64,000 bases of DNA from Erodium maritimum (GCA_963921825.1 OY997594.1:55847675-55911674), one strand, 5' to 3'. Shown: positions 23,425 through 34,511, counted from the first letter of the stretch. Notes: generated from the letters alone by a model not told the origin. Program-made: numbers and translations.

Positions 23425-24024
23425 GAATAGTAGGGCAAGATGATCAACAAAGGGAGTGACTGCTGATTGTTTTGCAGAGTAAGACACTGAGACAAGAAGG
23501 AGAGAGAAATCAAGGAAGTTATGGTTGCTTAGATCTTATTGTCGATGAATGATCTTACATGATGATTTGTTTCGTCGCTTGTGTGTGGTTGCGCGACGGA
23601 ATATTTCGTCTCCCAAGTGATAGGTCAAATTTAAAAAATATATATTTGTAAACCGTACACCCAGACGTACATTACATACATATAAAATGCTCACAACCAT
23701 CTAAACTGAGAACACAAAAATGCAAGACTACTGGAATTCATAAAACCATGCCAAATTATCCAAAATATAAACATATAGAGTAAAGTATCCAAGAAAGCCT
23801 TACAACCGGAATCCTAACCATTCAAGTGACCTTTTGTTGTTCTCTCGTTTGCTCTGAATAACCACCATAACTTGAGTCACTTGGACAAGTTGGTCCTTGA
23901 TTTTTTGCCTATGAAGGGCCTCTACGGCAATTATATGTATATATTCCAAACTTAGGTTTCCTCTAAAGAAGCTCTGTTGTTAATGTCATTGGCTAGACAA
24001 ACATGAGTTTAACTCAACCTATTA
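23425..24024. other. Intergenic, nothing recognised
   Basis: Plain AT-rich sequence lies between a LINE end and the next retroposon. No open frame or repeat end is supported. Confidence 0.4.
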
Positions 24025-24037
24025 GAAAGGTACGCCA

Positions 24038-25320
24038 GATAACGTACAACATAATAATCATTAAAGTCATATATAGAGAGAAGTTATCGCTTCTCTCTAC
24101 GTTTCTAACCCTAGCCGCGACCGCTCTTCGCCCCTTCTTGTCCTCCGGTCTCTGGCGGTGAGCATGGATTTCGTCCATGGTCATCTTCGGGTTTACCTGT
24201 CTTCCTCTCCTTCCTCTCTCTAGTTCTCGAGGTTTCTCCGGCGCAGCTTGTTTCAGGCCTCTCCTCTTCCTGTCCCACATATCTATCTCTCGTTCTCTTC
24301 AGACCGCCATGTGGAGTTGCTAGTGGTGTTCTGGGGATGGGAGAATGGTGCTCTACCGCTCCCTCTCTCACCGACACACGCGGATCTGGTCCTCCTGGAC
24401 TCAGATCTTCAATACTCTGGCCTCTTTTGTTGCTGGCCTCAGTTGGCTTCCACGACGTTGTCATTTGGGGCTTGGGGGTGGGTCTTTGTGGCTGGAGAAG
24501 ACTGGTCGGAGGAGCGATGAGTTCGGCTTCCTTTTTCCCTTCTATGACGTTCTGTTCCGGTTCGATGTGGGAGGACTTTCTCCTTCGTGGAGATTGTCGC
24601 GTTTCTGGGCCTTTGTTCGTTGCTCTGCTACTAGATCGGAACCTGAGGTGCAGTAGCTCGTCGAGAAGTCTTCATCTGGCCGAGAGCGTGTCGATTCAGA
24701 TCTTGGTGGGACGACTTTTCATCGCTTGGTGATGGTTGCGGACTTGCTTCGTGATCGCTTCATGGTCACTTGTGGCTGGACCTCGCCTCCATTTCTACAG
24801 TACCAGGTATTACTCTTTCATCCTTTTCTTGATCTGATTTTTTCCCCTCCTCAACCATAGTTATTGGTTGGGGCCTCACAGTCTATCGGTGTTGGTCGAC
24901 GTGAGGTGTTTGACATTTAACCTTGTTCGAAGAAAAAATCAAATTCGAGTTAGGGTGTAGGGTTTACTGGTCTGTTGATTTTCGGAGGTTGTGGGCTTGT
25001 TTGGTAGCAGTTTTGGTGGTGGATGTGGAGGTTATATCTCTGCAGGAGTGGTTTATTTTTGGTGTCTGTTTGTTCTGGTTTTCAAGTCGGTTTATCGGGG
25101 TAATTCTAGACCTTTGTTAGTTGTTTGTTTTTAAGGGTTGTTAATTGTTTCTGGTTTTATCCCCTTGTTGGGATTGTTTGGTTATCTCCCGTTGTTGGGA
25201 GTGGTTTGAGGATGGTATTTTACCAGTGCTCTTATTTGTATGAGGGGATTCATTCCTCTTTCTCCTGACTTTATTTCAAAGTCTTTAGATTTTTCATACA
25301 TACTAGCTTTCCAAAAAAAA
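24038..25320 (+). mobile_element. Poly-A retroposon (LINE-derived) with 13-bp TSD
   Basis: The element is flanked by a perfect 13-bp duplication GAAAGGTACGCCA (24025-24037 and 25321-25333) and ends in an A-run at 25313-25320. This is the signature of LINE-mediated insertion. Its start (AGAGAGAAG...CTCTCTACG, CCCTAGCCGCGACC) resembles the leader of the LINE at 5321. Its 3' part contains CCCCTTGTTGGGATTGTTTG, which is also found, complemented and slightly changed, at 57320-57360. No reverse transcriptase is encoded. Open frames at 24248-24730 overlap each other and show no known domain. It is either an internally deleted LINE or a non-autonomous relative. Confidence 0.7.
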
Positions 25321-25333
25321 GAAAGGTACGCCA

Positions 25334-26361
25334 AGTAGCTCTGGGCACACACCTTTGCCCACATGGTAGGTTTTTTTAGAGGTGTATCACCAGAATTATC
25401 ATCTTTCTTTATGGGACCTTAAATTTTACATAATGACTAGGTGTGCACACGCGTGTAAGTTAAGGTTCCGCATAAAGCCTGTTTTTTTTTCTGGATTGTC
25501 TTTAGCAACTCTTCATCTCTGTTATGGGAGAATTCAAATGATATAAAAATGGAGTATAAGTTATTTTTATCCAAACATGAATATCTAATGTTGTTGGTAA
25601 AAATTATAGCTCATTTTTTTATCGTAACTCATATTTGGTTGATGGCTCTAGAGCTGGTACAATTTCATCCAAAAATTGTTGTTGTTTTTTTCTTTTCTAG
25701 TACCTACTGTCTCTAAGTAGTGTTATTGGTATCTTTTCTAGCCCCATCCTTATGAAAGGATGCTTGCTGATGTTCACTATATTTTACTAATATTTTTTCC
25801 TTTCTCCACATTGATGAAGACCCTAGTAGTGGCCAACAATGGTTTCCCTTGTATGAGTGGGATTGGCTTATCCTCTTATAAGGGTATAACTACACAGTGA
25901 GTAGGATAAATAAATTCACCTACCTTAAACATAACATCTTTTTACAATCTCTATAGGATATTTGATTGACCTATATGTTAGTTGAAGGACAATATATAAT
26001 GGTGTTAGTTCTTTCGCGAATTTGACCACATATAGAGAAACAAGAGCTTAATACTGGTCTCAGGTCACATAATGGTTCATTAAGAGGGTGTTTACCTATT
26101 TCATAGGTGATGGTGAAACTACTTGGATTTTTAAGTTCGGGGATAACATGTTGAGTAGAACATCAATACACACTTCAATTAGGTCTATAATCTAACATTC
26201 TGACAACTTCATCTTCCTGGTTAATAATCCTTTGAAAAACTAAAAAAGAAATGTTAGACAATTGATATAAAACTTCAAGAAAAGGAAAGATGTCAGCACA
26301 GGTTTCTTTTATTTTTGTGCTTGGGTTGAGAGGTGGGGTTAATTATTATTTATAACACTTA
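25334..26361. other. AT-rich spacer, nothing recognised
   Basis: About 1 kb of AT-rich sequence precedes the next LINE. It may contain the degraded 5' part of that LINE, but I see no coding frame, repeat end or RNA gene. Confidence 0.4.
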
Positions 26362-27132
26362 ATGATTTATATTTTTAATTCTTGTGCATCTACTGTTTGC
26401 AATAAAAAAAAGAGCTACAGTAATTATCAGATGTCGCCTGCAAGAGTAGAAGAACTTCATCAGCAGCATGAAGATCATGCTGCTCAAGATTACAACAATG
26501 AATTCGAAGATAGAAGCATTGGTTACTCACAAACTGATTCGGAAATCAGGAACTATTTGAAGGAAGCCTATAGAGATTCGGATATCCTAGGGGATCATTT
26601 TGTCAAAGATAGACATGACAACTACAGAAAGCTAAGATCGGTTTGCAGAAAACTACCTCTAGGTTTTCTCCCTAGAGCTAGAAGATCATCTTCAACTTTT
26701 AGAAGAGCTGCAAAAAGTTTGGTTGTTCATCCTCAAAACCAGAAGCTAAAGTCAGTCATAGTCGCAGCAGCTGAGATTCACCAAGGGAAGGACCTTGACA
26801 CTTCATCCTCATTTGGCTTCCCACCTCCAGGATTCGAGAATGTCATCCCAAGAAATTTTGAAAGCAGATCTCTAAATGCTTCAAAACAAGCTCAGGATAA
26901 CAAACTCTTAGAGTCAGAGATGGACAAGGTATCATTTAATGTCGCTTTTATCCATAATTTACCTTTGCAGGCATCTGCCGCATGGCTTCAAGATCTCTTC
27001 AATTCAAATAGAGGAGTTATTAATGCTATTGTGCCTCAAAAACCAAATAGCAAAGGCAAGAGGTATAGTTTTGTCCATTTCTGTAGCCGAGATCCCTTGC
27101 TTCAGGACATAGCAAGTTCAATGGTTTATTGA
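26362..27132 (+). pseudogene. LINE ORF1 with RRM-like domain, 256 codons, truncated
   Basis: This is the longest uninterrupted frame in the window. A likely start for the real protein is an internal methionine near 26431 (MSPARVEELHQQ) rather than the first codon, because the stretch before it is AT-driven. The central part contains PPPGFENVIP. The C-terminal part from about residue 190 reads as an RRM-type fold: NVAFIHNLPL (RNP2-like) and YSFVHFCS (RNP1-like), with a strand resembling LFVTEA after the stop. One class of plant LINEs carries such an RRM in ORF1 in place of the usual DUF4283 plus knuckle arrangement. The stop at 27130 cuts the RRM before its last strand, so the gene is truncated. 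Confidence 0.6.
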
Positions 27133-27465
27133 TTCAAAATTGTAAGCTCTTTGTTACTGAAGCATGAGAACGTAAAAGAGCCAATAGTCTCCCTTATTTT
27201 GATAATGATATCTTCAGAGTAAATCTAATAAGGTTTCAAGTACCTTCCTCCTCTCAAGGACCTGTAGTAAGAGGATCTGTGGTAACTACTCAAGCTCAAA
27301 TGATACAACGATCTCATCTAGCTCTCACTATTCTCGATCAGTAAGTTGAAGATATTAAGAAGGAAATTGCTTGTGAAGGAGTTTCAGAGATTATTATTAA
27401 ATCACTAGGTAATAAAGTGGTGTTATTTCCTTCCTGCTGTTGGTTTATCTGGAGGTATCATATCT

Positions 27466-28695
27466 ATGTGGGATTCCAATGTCTTTCATCTTTCTTCTTC
27501 TTATTCAGTTGCGGGAGCGGTGATTTATCTGGGAATTATAGCCAACTCTCTTAATCCAAGTGCACTTAAAAACATTTATGCTTCATGCTCCTCTCAAGGC
27601 AGAAGAAATATGTGGGTTTCGTTGCAACAGGAATTGGTTTCCTTCCCTCCCTCTACCATGTTATTTTTAGCTGCTAATTTTAATTCTATTTTAAATACTG
27701 ATAAGAAATCAGGAGATAGATTAAATTCAAGAGATATCATCTCTTTTCAGAATTTTGTTTATGCTTCAGATCTCTTGGATCTTCCATTAGTTTGAGATAA
27801 ATACACATGGTTTGGGCTAGGTTCATGAGCCTCAAGATTAGACAGGTTTCTAATCTCCTCAGATGTGCTAGGTTCATTCTCCCCCCTCATCCAAAGATGC
27901 TTGCCCAGGTGTAGGTTCATGAGCCTCAAGATTACACAATCAAGTTTTTCCAGGTAGATTGACCAATAATTAAACCTGATCTCCTGATATTCTTTAATCA
28001 CTTCTATAAATCAGGTCAGTTGGGAAAAGGTCTAAAATCCTCATTTATGACTCTTGTTCCCAAATGTTCATCTCCTATAACTTTTGATGACTTTAGACCA
28101 ATCAGTCTTATGGGTGTGACTTATAAGATCATATCCAAGCTCCTAGCATTGAGGCTAAAAGCAGTATCAAGAAGTTTAGTGGGTGAAGTTCAAACAGGTT
28201 TGTTGTCTGGAAGGCAAATCATGGATGAGATTCTAGTGGCTTCATAAGTTGTTCATCACATCAAACAAACTAAGATCAAAGCAATCATCTTCAAGGCTGA
28301 TTTTGAGAAAGCGTTTGATAGAGTGGACTCGATGTATCTCATGAAACTACTGACTAAGATGGGGTTTGTCCTTCTTTGGAGATTGTGGATTCTCTCATGT
28401 CTTAGCGCATTTGTTTCTATTGTGATCAATGGAACTCCTAGTCCTAATTTCTCACTTGCTAGAGGACTGAGGCAAGGATGTGCCCTTTCTCCATTACTAT
28501 TTGCATTAGTAGCTGAAGGACTACATCAGATAGTGGTTGCAAGCCTTCAAAATGATCTTTTCCATAGAATTAAACTCTCTGATCAAGCTCCCTCCATCTC
28601 ACACCTTCAATCTGGTGATGATACAATACTTTTCTTAAAAGCAGATCTTACAGAAGCAAGAAATCTCAAATATGCACTTCATATGTTCCAGGCTA
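27466..28695 (+). pseudogene. LINE ORF2 remnant: endonuclease then reverse transcriptase
   Basis: The frame 27466-27792 shows endonuclease features (VAGAVIYLGIIANS, then MLFLAANFNSILNTDKKSGD, resembling the GDFN..L...E..G box). Reverse transcriptase resumes at about 28020 with FMTLVPKCSSPITFDDFRPI, KIISKLLALRLK, and an FKADFEKAFDRVD catalytic aspartate block across a stop. It continues with LRQGCALSPLLFALVAEGL and a SGDDTILFL segment, where the catalytic aspartate pair is still present. The piece between endonuclease and reverse transcriptase is deleted, and a minus-strand repeat around 27810-27920 has replaced it. It is not functional. Confidence 0.75.
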
Positions 28696-28696
28696 T

Positions 28697-29145
28697 AGCG
28701 AGATGGTCGTACCAGGAGTACAACCACAACGATCCAGGATTCAGATCTTTGTCCCACCACCACTTCTTATAGAGACACAAGGCGAACAATCCGTTCGTGG
28801 CCATTCCTACCAGAAATGGACTTGTCCCGAGGAGCGGCATTGGTGTCGGCATGGCCGAACAACTCCAAGAACTCAAAGTAGGTGGTTGACCAGACGGGCA
28901 TTACATTTTGGGACGCCATTCGTCGGGAGCTTTCCCTCGCCACCTTCCAAAACACCTTTACTAGAGAGGTCAGTGAAGAACTGCAAGTGGCATTAGAGTA
29001 AAACTAACCAGAAGGTGAAGATGTTCCAAGGCTGCTGGTCAAAATTCAAGCACATCTACCAATCTGGTAGATCCCGATGACTAGATAACAGAAGATACAA
29101 AGAAGAACTACGAGGAGAAATACAAACACGTTTTCTCTTGGAACC
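28697..29145 (+). pseudogene. Harbinger ORF1 (Myb/SANT-like) remnant, copy 1
   Basis: The plus strand encodes, between stops, a SANT-related stretch: TFWDAIRRELSLATFQ at about 28909-28955, then KVKMFQGCWSKFKHIYQSG at 29012-29068. The second matches the FNGCW..... SG segment of plant Harbinger ORF1 proteins, DNA-binding partners of the transposase. After the LTR insertion it continues (32996-33440) with a lysine-rich tail and a leucine-rich C-terminus (MREYLLLQEMDAHRASRF). Several stops are present. Confidence 0.6.
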
Positions 29146-30261
29146 TGCAAGAACCGCCCCCGGTCAATCCCAGTCGAACCGGTGATTTTTGACGAAGTTT
29201 GACTTTCGACCGAAAAAGTCAACCTAAGACTCCAAGAGTCATTTGGGACCTTTCCAGGACCCAAAAAGCTTAGCCGTCATTACGTTTAGCTTAATTGGGT
29301 CGTTTCCTTTTAATTGACTGTCTTTGCGAAAAAGTCAAACTCGGGTCAAACTTAGGCCATTTAACGACTAAACCCTAATTAAATTAAAAGGCTGGAATTT
29401 CTTAAGGACAAAGTGGTCCCCACATGGACACTTGTCCATTGTGGCTTGGAGGATAAGTAATGGGTCTCTAATGACCCATTTACCCTCACCTTTGCAAAAA
29501 GGGAAGGAAAGGGGTTGAAGGGTATTTTGGTCCATCCAATCTTCGGTAAAAGGGACCATTTGGAAGAGCATTTCAGCTCACTTTTGTTGCTGGCCGAAAA
29601 TTTCCGCTTTTAATTTGGAGAACTTGAGGTAGTGAAGAGTAGTAAATTTCCACTTTTAATTTAAAGAATGCTAATAGTATGCATATAGGATGATAATAAA
29701 CGGAAGAGTCTTAGTTTGCATATAGGATGTGATTCACTAGAATAACCGCTTTCAATTATGGAAATTGTCGTGCTGTAGAGTGGCCATGTCGAGCCTTAGG
29801 ATTGCGTGTTGGTTGTGTTTGCTCATGATTGTTCGTCCTTAAATGTCGTTACATAATACACTCTTAGTTAAAGAATCATAGTAAACCACGTGAATTATGA
29901 TGAACTAAATATGAATGTTTGTTCCTTGACATGATTGGTTGAGTGATATGATTGTACCTTGTGATTTGATCGGGTGAATGATAGACTGACGGGACGTGTG
30001 GGTAAGTCGTGTCGGTAAGCTTGGTTGGTAAGATGAGTTCGGTGTAATGTGTTTTGTGGGTATTGTGTGTTATTGTTGTTTACTTGCCCCGAGGTGTGTT
30101 TTCGGGAAGATGTCCGACCGAGGGGGTGCCGGTCTGATATGTTTATTATGTTGTTTCACCCCGATGCTACGTGTTCCGGGAAGAAACCTAGGCCGATGGA
30201 TATTCCGGTATGGTGTATTGTTGTCTCAACCCGATGCTACGTGTTCCGGGAAGACACCTAG

Positions 30262-30305
30262 GTCGATGTGTTTCGGATTTAAGTACCCCAGCCTATTCGA
30301 CCCTT
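30262..30305 (+). pseudogene. Last codons of Ty3 pol polyprotein
   Basis: A remnant reads FKYPSLFDP followed by a stop. This corresponds to the end of the integrase/chromodomain region of chromovirus-type Ty3 polyproteins, where a YP.LF motif closes the protein. The minus-strand element at 61090 has the related ending DPYLLDP. Only this tail survives in the element. Confidence 0.6.
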
Positions 30306-30334
30306 GAGTTACTTACGTTTTAAATTTTGAGGAA

Positions 30335-30358
30335 GAAATTCTTTCAAGGGGGGTAGAT
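30335..30358 (+). promoter_or_regulatory. Polypurine tract before the 3' LTR
   Basis: CAAGGGGGGTAGAT directly precedes the LTR start at 30359. The same layout (AGGGGGTAGAC then TGTAAAACC) is seen on the minus strand at 61030. It primes plus-strand DNA synthesis in LTR retrotransposons. Confidence 0.8.
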
Positions 30359-31229
30359 TGTAAGAACCGCCCCTGGTCAATCCTAGTCGAACCGGTGATT
30401 TTTGACGAAGTTTGACTTTCGGCTGGAAAAGTCAACCGAAGACTCTAAGAGTCATTCGGGACCTTTCATGGACCCAAAAAGCTTAGCCGTCGTTACGGTT
30501 AGCCTAATTGGGTCGTTTCCTTTCAATTGACTGTCTTTGCGAAAAAGACAAACTCGGGTCAAACTTAGGCCATTTAACGACTAAACCCTAATTAAATTAA
30601 AAGGCTGGAATTTCCTAAGGAAAAAGTGGTCCCCACATGGACACTTTTCCATTGTGGCTTGGAGGAGAAGGAATGGGTCTCTAATGACCCATTTACCCTC
30701 ACCTTTGCAAAAAGGGAAGGAAGGGGGCTTAAGGGTATTTTGGTCCATCCAATCTTAGGTTAAAGGGACCATTTGGAAGAGCATTTCAGCTCACTTTTGA
30801 TCCTGGCCAAAAATCACTAGAGGGGGAAGAGAGAAGAGCTCAAAAACTTGGAGAAGAAGCAAGTGGGAAAAGGCAAGCTTGTGGGTGGATTTCTTCCCAA
30901 ATCACTCCATCTTCATCCCCTTTCCATTCCCAAGGTAAGTGAACTCTCACAATCTTCTTCCAATCACTTTTGGATTATGGGTTTCTAAGAAAATTGCATG
31001 AACTTGTTGGGTTTTGATGTTAGTGTTGTTAGATGGTTGTTTAGTGAAGAAGTAGTGGAAGTTTTAATTAGAAACCTTTTGATTATTGATGTTTTGATGA
31101 AACCCATTAAGGGTAGTTAAGTTTGGGAGCTTGGATGACTTATTTTGGAGCTTTATGATGCTAAAAATGGAGTTTTTGAAGTAGATTTTCGTAGAAATGA
31201 AGTTGGGGAAGAAGGTGCTTGAGCCTGCC

Positions 31230-31450
31230 CAGATTTGGCACGGATAGGGCTTGGTTCCGGCCCTCCGAGTGGCACGGAACGGGCTCGGTGTCGGCCCTAT
31301 GAGTGGCAAGGAACGGGCTCTGTGTCGGCCCTCTCAGCGGCACGGTCCGGTTTCCAGACCGGCCCTCTGAGGGGCACGGTCCGGCCCTGGTTCTGGGCCT
31401 CTGAGGGGCACGGTCCGGGTCTGGTTCCGGGCCTCTGAGGGGCACGGTCC
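31230..31450 (+). repeat. GC-rich minisatellite in LTR
   Basis: About five diverged copies of a roughly 40-bp unit built on GGCACGG(T/A)(C/A)CGGG and GGCCTCTGAGG are visible. The shorter 5' LTR of the same element lacks this block, and other LTRs carry different GC-rich repeats at the same place. Confidence 0.8.
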
Positions 31451-32214
31451 GGGCCGGATTATGGATCCGTGGGCTGCCCGAATTGGGCCTTGTTCGGGCC
31501 CAATTTACCTTTTAGCCCAATTTTACCGTTAGGGGTAATTTAGGTATTTCACCTTAAAATCGACTTTGAATGTTTATTAATTATAGCATTAATTTATGAT
31601 CCTAGACCTTATTCTCGAGCTCGGAGGAGGAGACTACTAGACGGCTTTGGTGATTAAGCGTTTGAAGAACTTTTGAGGTAGGGAAGAGTAGTAAATTTCC
31701 GCTTTTAATTTAAAGAATGCTAATAGTATGCATATAGGATGATAGTAAACGGAAGAGTCTTAGTTTGCATATAGGATGTGATTCACTAGAATAACCGCTT
31801 TCAATTATGGGAATTCTCATGTTGTAGAGTGGCCATGTCGAGCCTTAGGATTGCGTGGTTGTTGTGTTTGCTCATGATTGTTCGTCCTTAAATGTCGTTA
31901 CATAATACACTCTTAGTTAAAGAATCATAGTAAACCATGTGAATTATGATGAACTAAATATGAATGTTTGTTCCGTGACATGATTTGTTGAGTGAATGTG
32001 TTGAATGTGATATGATTGTACCTTGTGATATAATCGGGTGAATGATAGACCGATGGGACGTGTTGGTAAGTCGTGTCAGTAAGCTTGATTGGTAAGATGA
32101 GTTCGGTGTAATGTGTTTTGTGGGTATTGTATGTTATTGTTGTTTACTTTCCCCGAGGTGTGTTTCCGGGAAGATGTCCGACCGAGGGGGTACCGGTCCG
32201 ATATGTTTATTATG

Positions 32215-32465
32215 TTGTTTCACCCCGATGCTACGTGTTCTGGGAAGAAACCTAGGCCGATGGATATTCCGGTATGGTGTATTGTTGTCTCAACCCGATG
32301 CTACGTGTTCAGGGAAGACTTGTTTCACCCCGATGCTACGTGTTCTGGGAAGACACCTAGGCCGATGGGTATTCCGGTATGGTGTATTGTTGTCTCAACC
32401 CGATGCTACGTGTTCCGGGAAGACTTGTTTCACCCCGATGATGTGTGTTCCGGGAAGATATCTAG
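32215..32465 (+). repeat. Tandem repeat with CGATGCTACGTGTTC unit
   Basis: Five copies of (A/C)CCCGATG(C/A)TACGTGTTC.GGGAAGA occur. They are spaced alternately by a short spacer and a longer one with CCTAGGCCGATGG(A/G)TATTCCGG. The 5' LTR (30160-30270) has three such words, so copy number changes within one element. Confidence 0.85.
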
Positions 32466-33804
32466 GCCGATGTGTGTTCCGATACGATATGTTGAGTCGT
32501 GTGTGGATCGGAGTCTTGTGGTTTAATTATCTATATTTTGGTACTCGTGTGTTTCCTTCATTTGTTTCTTTTGGCGAATAAGTTGTATTCCCGTTAATCT
32601 CTAATTGTGTTATAGTTTGGCAACTGTACTAATCGAGAATTTTGGCGACGAAGCGGGAGTCCTTTGCCCTTTACTACTTTTTTCCTACTGAGCGTAAGCT
32701 CACCCCCTCTGTTTTACTGTTTTACAGGTTTCGATCACGAGTTGTTTTAGAGGACGTCTCAGAGCTCGGGAGCTCATTGAGGGTCTGGGTTTTACTTAGT
32801 AATGGCGTACTCCTTTTTGTACCGAACCCTGTTTATTTATTCGGATTGAGCATCTGACTCGTGGTATTTTATTGTGTTTTGGAACTAAATTTCGGATTTC
32901 TATTTCATTAGTTTTCTTTTAATATTATTGTCTTATTAGCTCTTTAGTTCACGTCTCGAGTCCGGTCAAAACCGGATTTGCGGCGTGACAGAACCACTGA
33001 TGGAACCTCGTGCAAAACAAGCCTTGTTGGCAATATCGTTTCGAGAACAAGATCTTGACGCAAACGGTGATTTCATCGAGACAAACGGTCGGTGCACACT
33101 AAGAACTCCCTGCTCAAGAAACCCGATGTCTCATATGGACATCCGTGTGGACGTTGTTGAAGAGACCGAGGGTTCCCGTTCATGATTAGTGCGCGACCGT
33201 CACCCTGAGGGTTAGAATGCCGCAAAGTTAAGAGGGAAAAGGGAAATACTGGTAGTCCTACCGACACCGCATTTCCCAAGAGCTTGTGGGGCGTCAAGAA
33301 GCACCTCAAGGCCCAACTAGCGGCCCAAAAGTCACTTATGCGAGAGTATCTCTTACTCCAAGAGATGGATGCGCATAGAGCCAGCAGATTTGCTAACCCA
33401 TCGGCTCTTTCTCCAAGGCATGTCAGAGAGGTTTCAGGGTTGTTCTGATATGTTGTTCAGTGTTTTTTGATAATATCGCTATGTGAAGTTTATACGCATG
33501 CGTTTTTATACTAATCTATTTTATTTGTGTTTCAAGACGTTGTTTATGTTTATTGTTTTATCGCATAATGGTAAAAACATTTCAAGAGAGCATTACTGAA
33601 AAATGTACGACAATCCACCAAATATTGACAAACAAATAACCAATAGATTATACAAGTAGAGGAGGATTTAGTTGAACGATCGTTGTGATGCTAAAAGAAT
33701 AGACTCACAACTCAAAGTCTAATTCCAGTAATTTTCAAAAAAGAAATATATAATTCAACAGATCGAAATTAAACCGGTTCAATTTAATTTTATTGTGGAT
33801 GCTC

Positions 33805-34079
33805 TTATATTATTGCTTGTTCCAAGAAAGTCTGCATAAAGCGCCAGGTCCATGCTAGCAACCTTTGGTCTGCTTCATATGTAACATGCTTCATGTCTCT
33901 CCTTTTGACTTTTGAGGATCTACTTGAGGACCTTCCTTTCCTTCTCCATCCCTCACCTCACTACCCCACTTTAATATGCATAACATGCCTTTTCATATAC
34001 GTGTAAAGCTGAGCTGGTCTATTATCAATTTATCATTATTCAACTACATTCACCCCCTTCCTTCCACAACCCCCATTAA
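33805..34079. other. Spacer between two Harbinger elements
   Basis: This is intergenic sequence without open frames or repeats of note. It is C/T-rich near its right end. Confidence 0.4.
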
Positions 34080-34511
34080 GAGCACCCACATTAGCAGGAA
34101 TCACGAACCTTAGGGTTGAACCTTATGCTGATTGGGTAAGATTCAGCCACTTCCCTCTTAAAATTTGTGTGTTGCACATCAAAGGAGTTTGTACATGGGG
34201 TTTGATTTTTAAAAATACTGACTGTGTAATTAATGAAGCTTTTACCAGAATCTGTTAACGTTATTTTTAAATCAACAACTACTAAATAAAATAAAAATAA
34301 AATTCATAAATAGAAATAAATTTACATTAATAAAAATAAAAAATTAAAAAATACATAACTTCAAATAAAGACATAAAAACTAAAAAAAATACATAATTAG
34401 GCATCCCGTTAATGTGCCCGATTTGTTTGGTCACAAATAGTTAGAATTAAACATATAATATAACTATAAGTGCACATACATGACATTAAACTTGATAAAA
34501 TGATTAAAAAT

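Larger units (their letters stand above)
26362..28696 (+). mobile_element. LINE with RRM-like ORF1, 3' truncated and fused to a Harbinger remnant
   Basis: An ORF1-like frame (26362-27129), an endonuclease remnant (27466-27795) and a reverse-transcriptase remnant (28020-28695) lie in LINE order. A large deletion separates endonuclease and reverse transcriptase. The sequence then switches abruptly, at about 28696, to Harbinger sequence homologous to 40940-41020. No poly-A or RNase H follows, so the 3' end has been lost at this junction. Confidence 0.7.
29146..32990 (+). mobile_element. Ty3-type LTR element, internally deleted, TSD GAACC
   Basis: The element is bounded by the perfect 5-bp duplication GAACC (29141-29145 and 32991-32995). 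It consists of a shortened 5' LTR (29146 to about 30261), only about 95 bases of internal sequence ending in a polypurine tract, and a full 3' LTR (30359-32990). The LTR starts TGTAAGAACCGCCCC or TGCAAGAACCGCCCC and ends GGCGTGACA. Compared with the 3' LTR, the 5' LTR lacks the block corresponding to 30816-31660 and its last ~640 bases. The primer-binding site and all of gag and most of pol are gone. It sits inside the Harbinger ORF1. Confidence 0.9.
30359..32990 (+). repeat. 3' LTR, 2,632 bp
   Basis: This long LTR begins TGTAAG and ends TGACA. It contains a GC-rich minisatellite at 31230-31450 and a putative leader intron 31678-32727 with the conserved GAG/GTAGGGAA donor. It also has repeated ACGTGTTC(C/T)GGGAAGA words at 32215-32460, the TGAGCGTAAGCTCA hairpin near 32690, and the terminal hairpin at 32949-32989. 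Confidence 0.88.
28697..33804 (+). mobile_element. PIF/Harbinger-type remnant, left end lost, split by an LTR element
   Basis: The host parts are 28697-29145 and 32991-33804. They are homologous to 40940-41400 and 41400-45110 of the better element further right. The right end GTGGATGCTC at 33795-33804 is followed by TTA. That matches the right end of the Harbinger element at 34080-35208 (GTGGATGCTC followed by TAA). The left terminal repeat is missing because the sequence is joined to a LINE at about 28696. Inside are the remains of a Myb/SANT-like ORF1. Confidence 0.6.
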
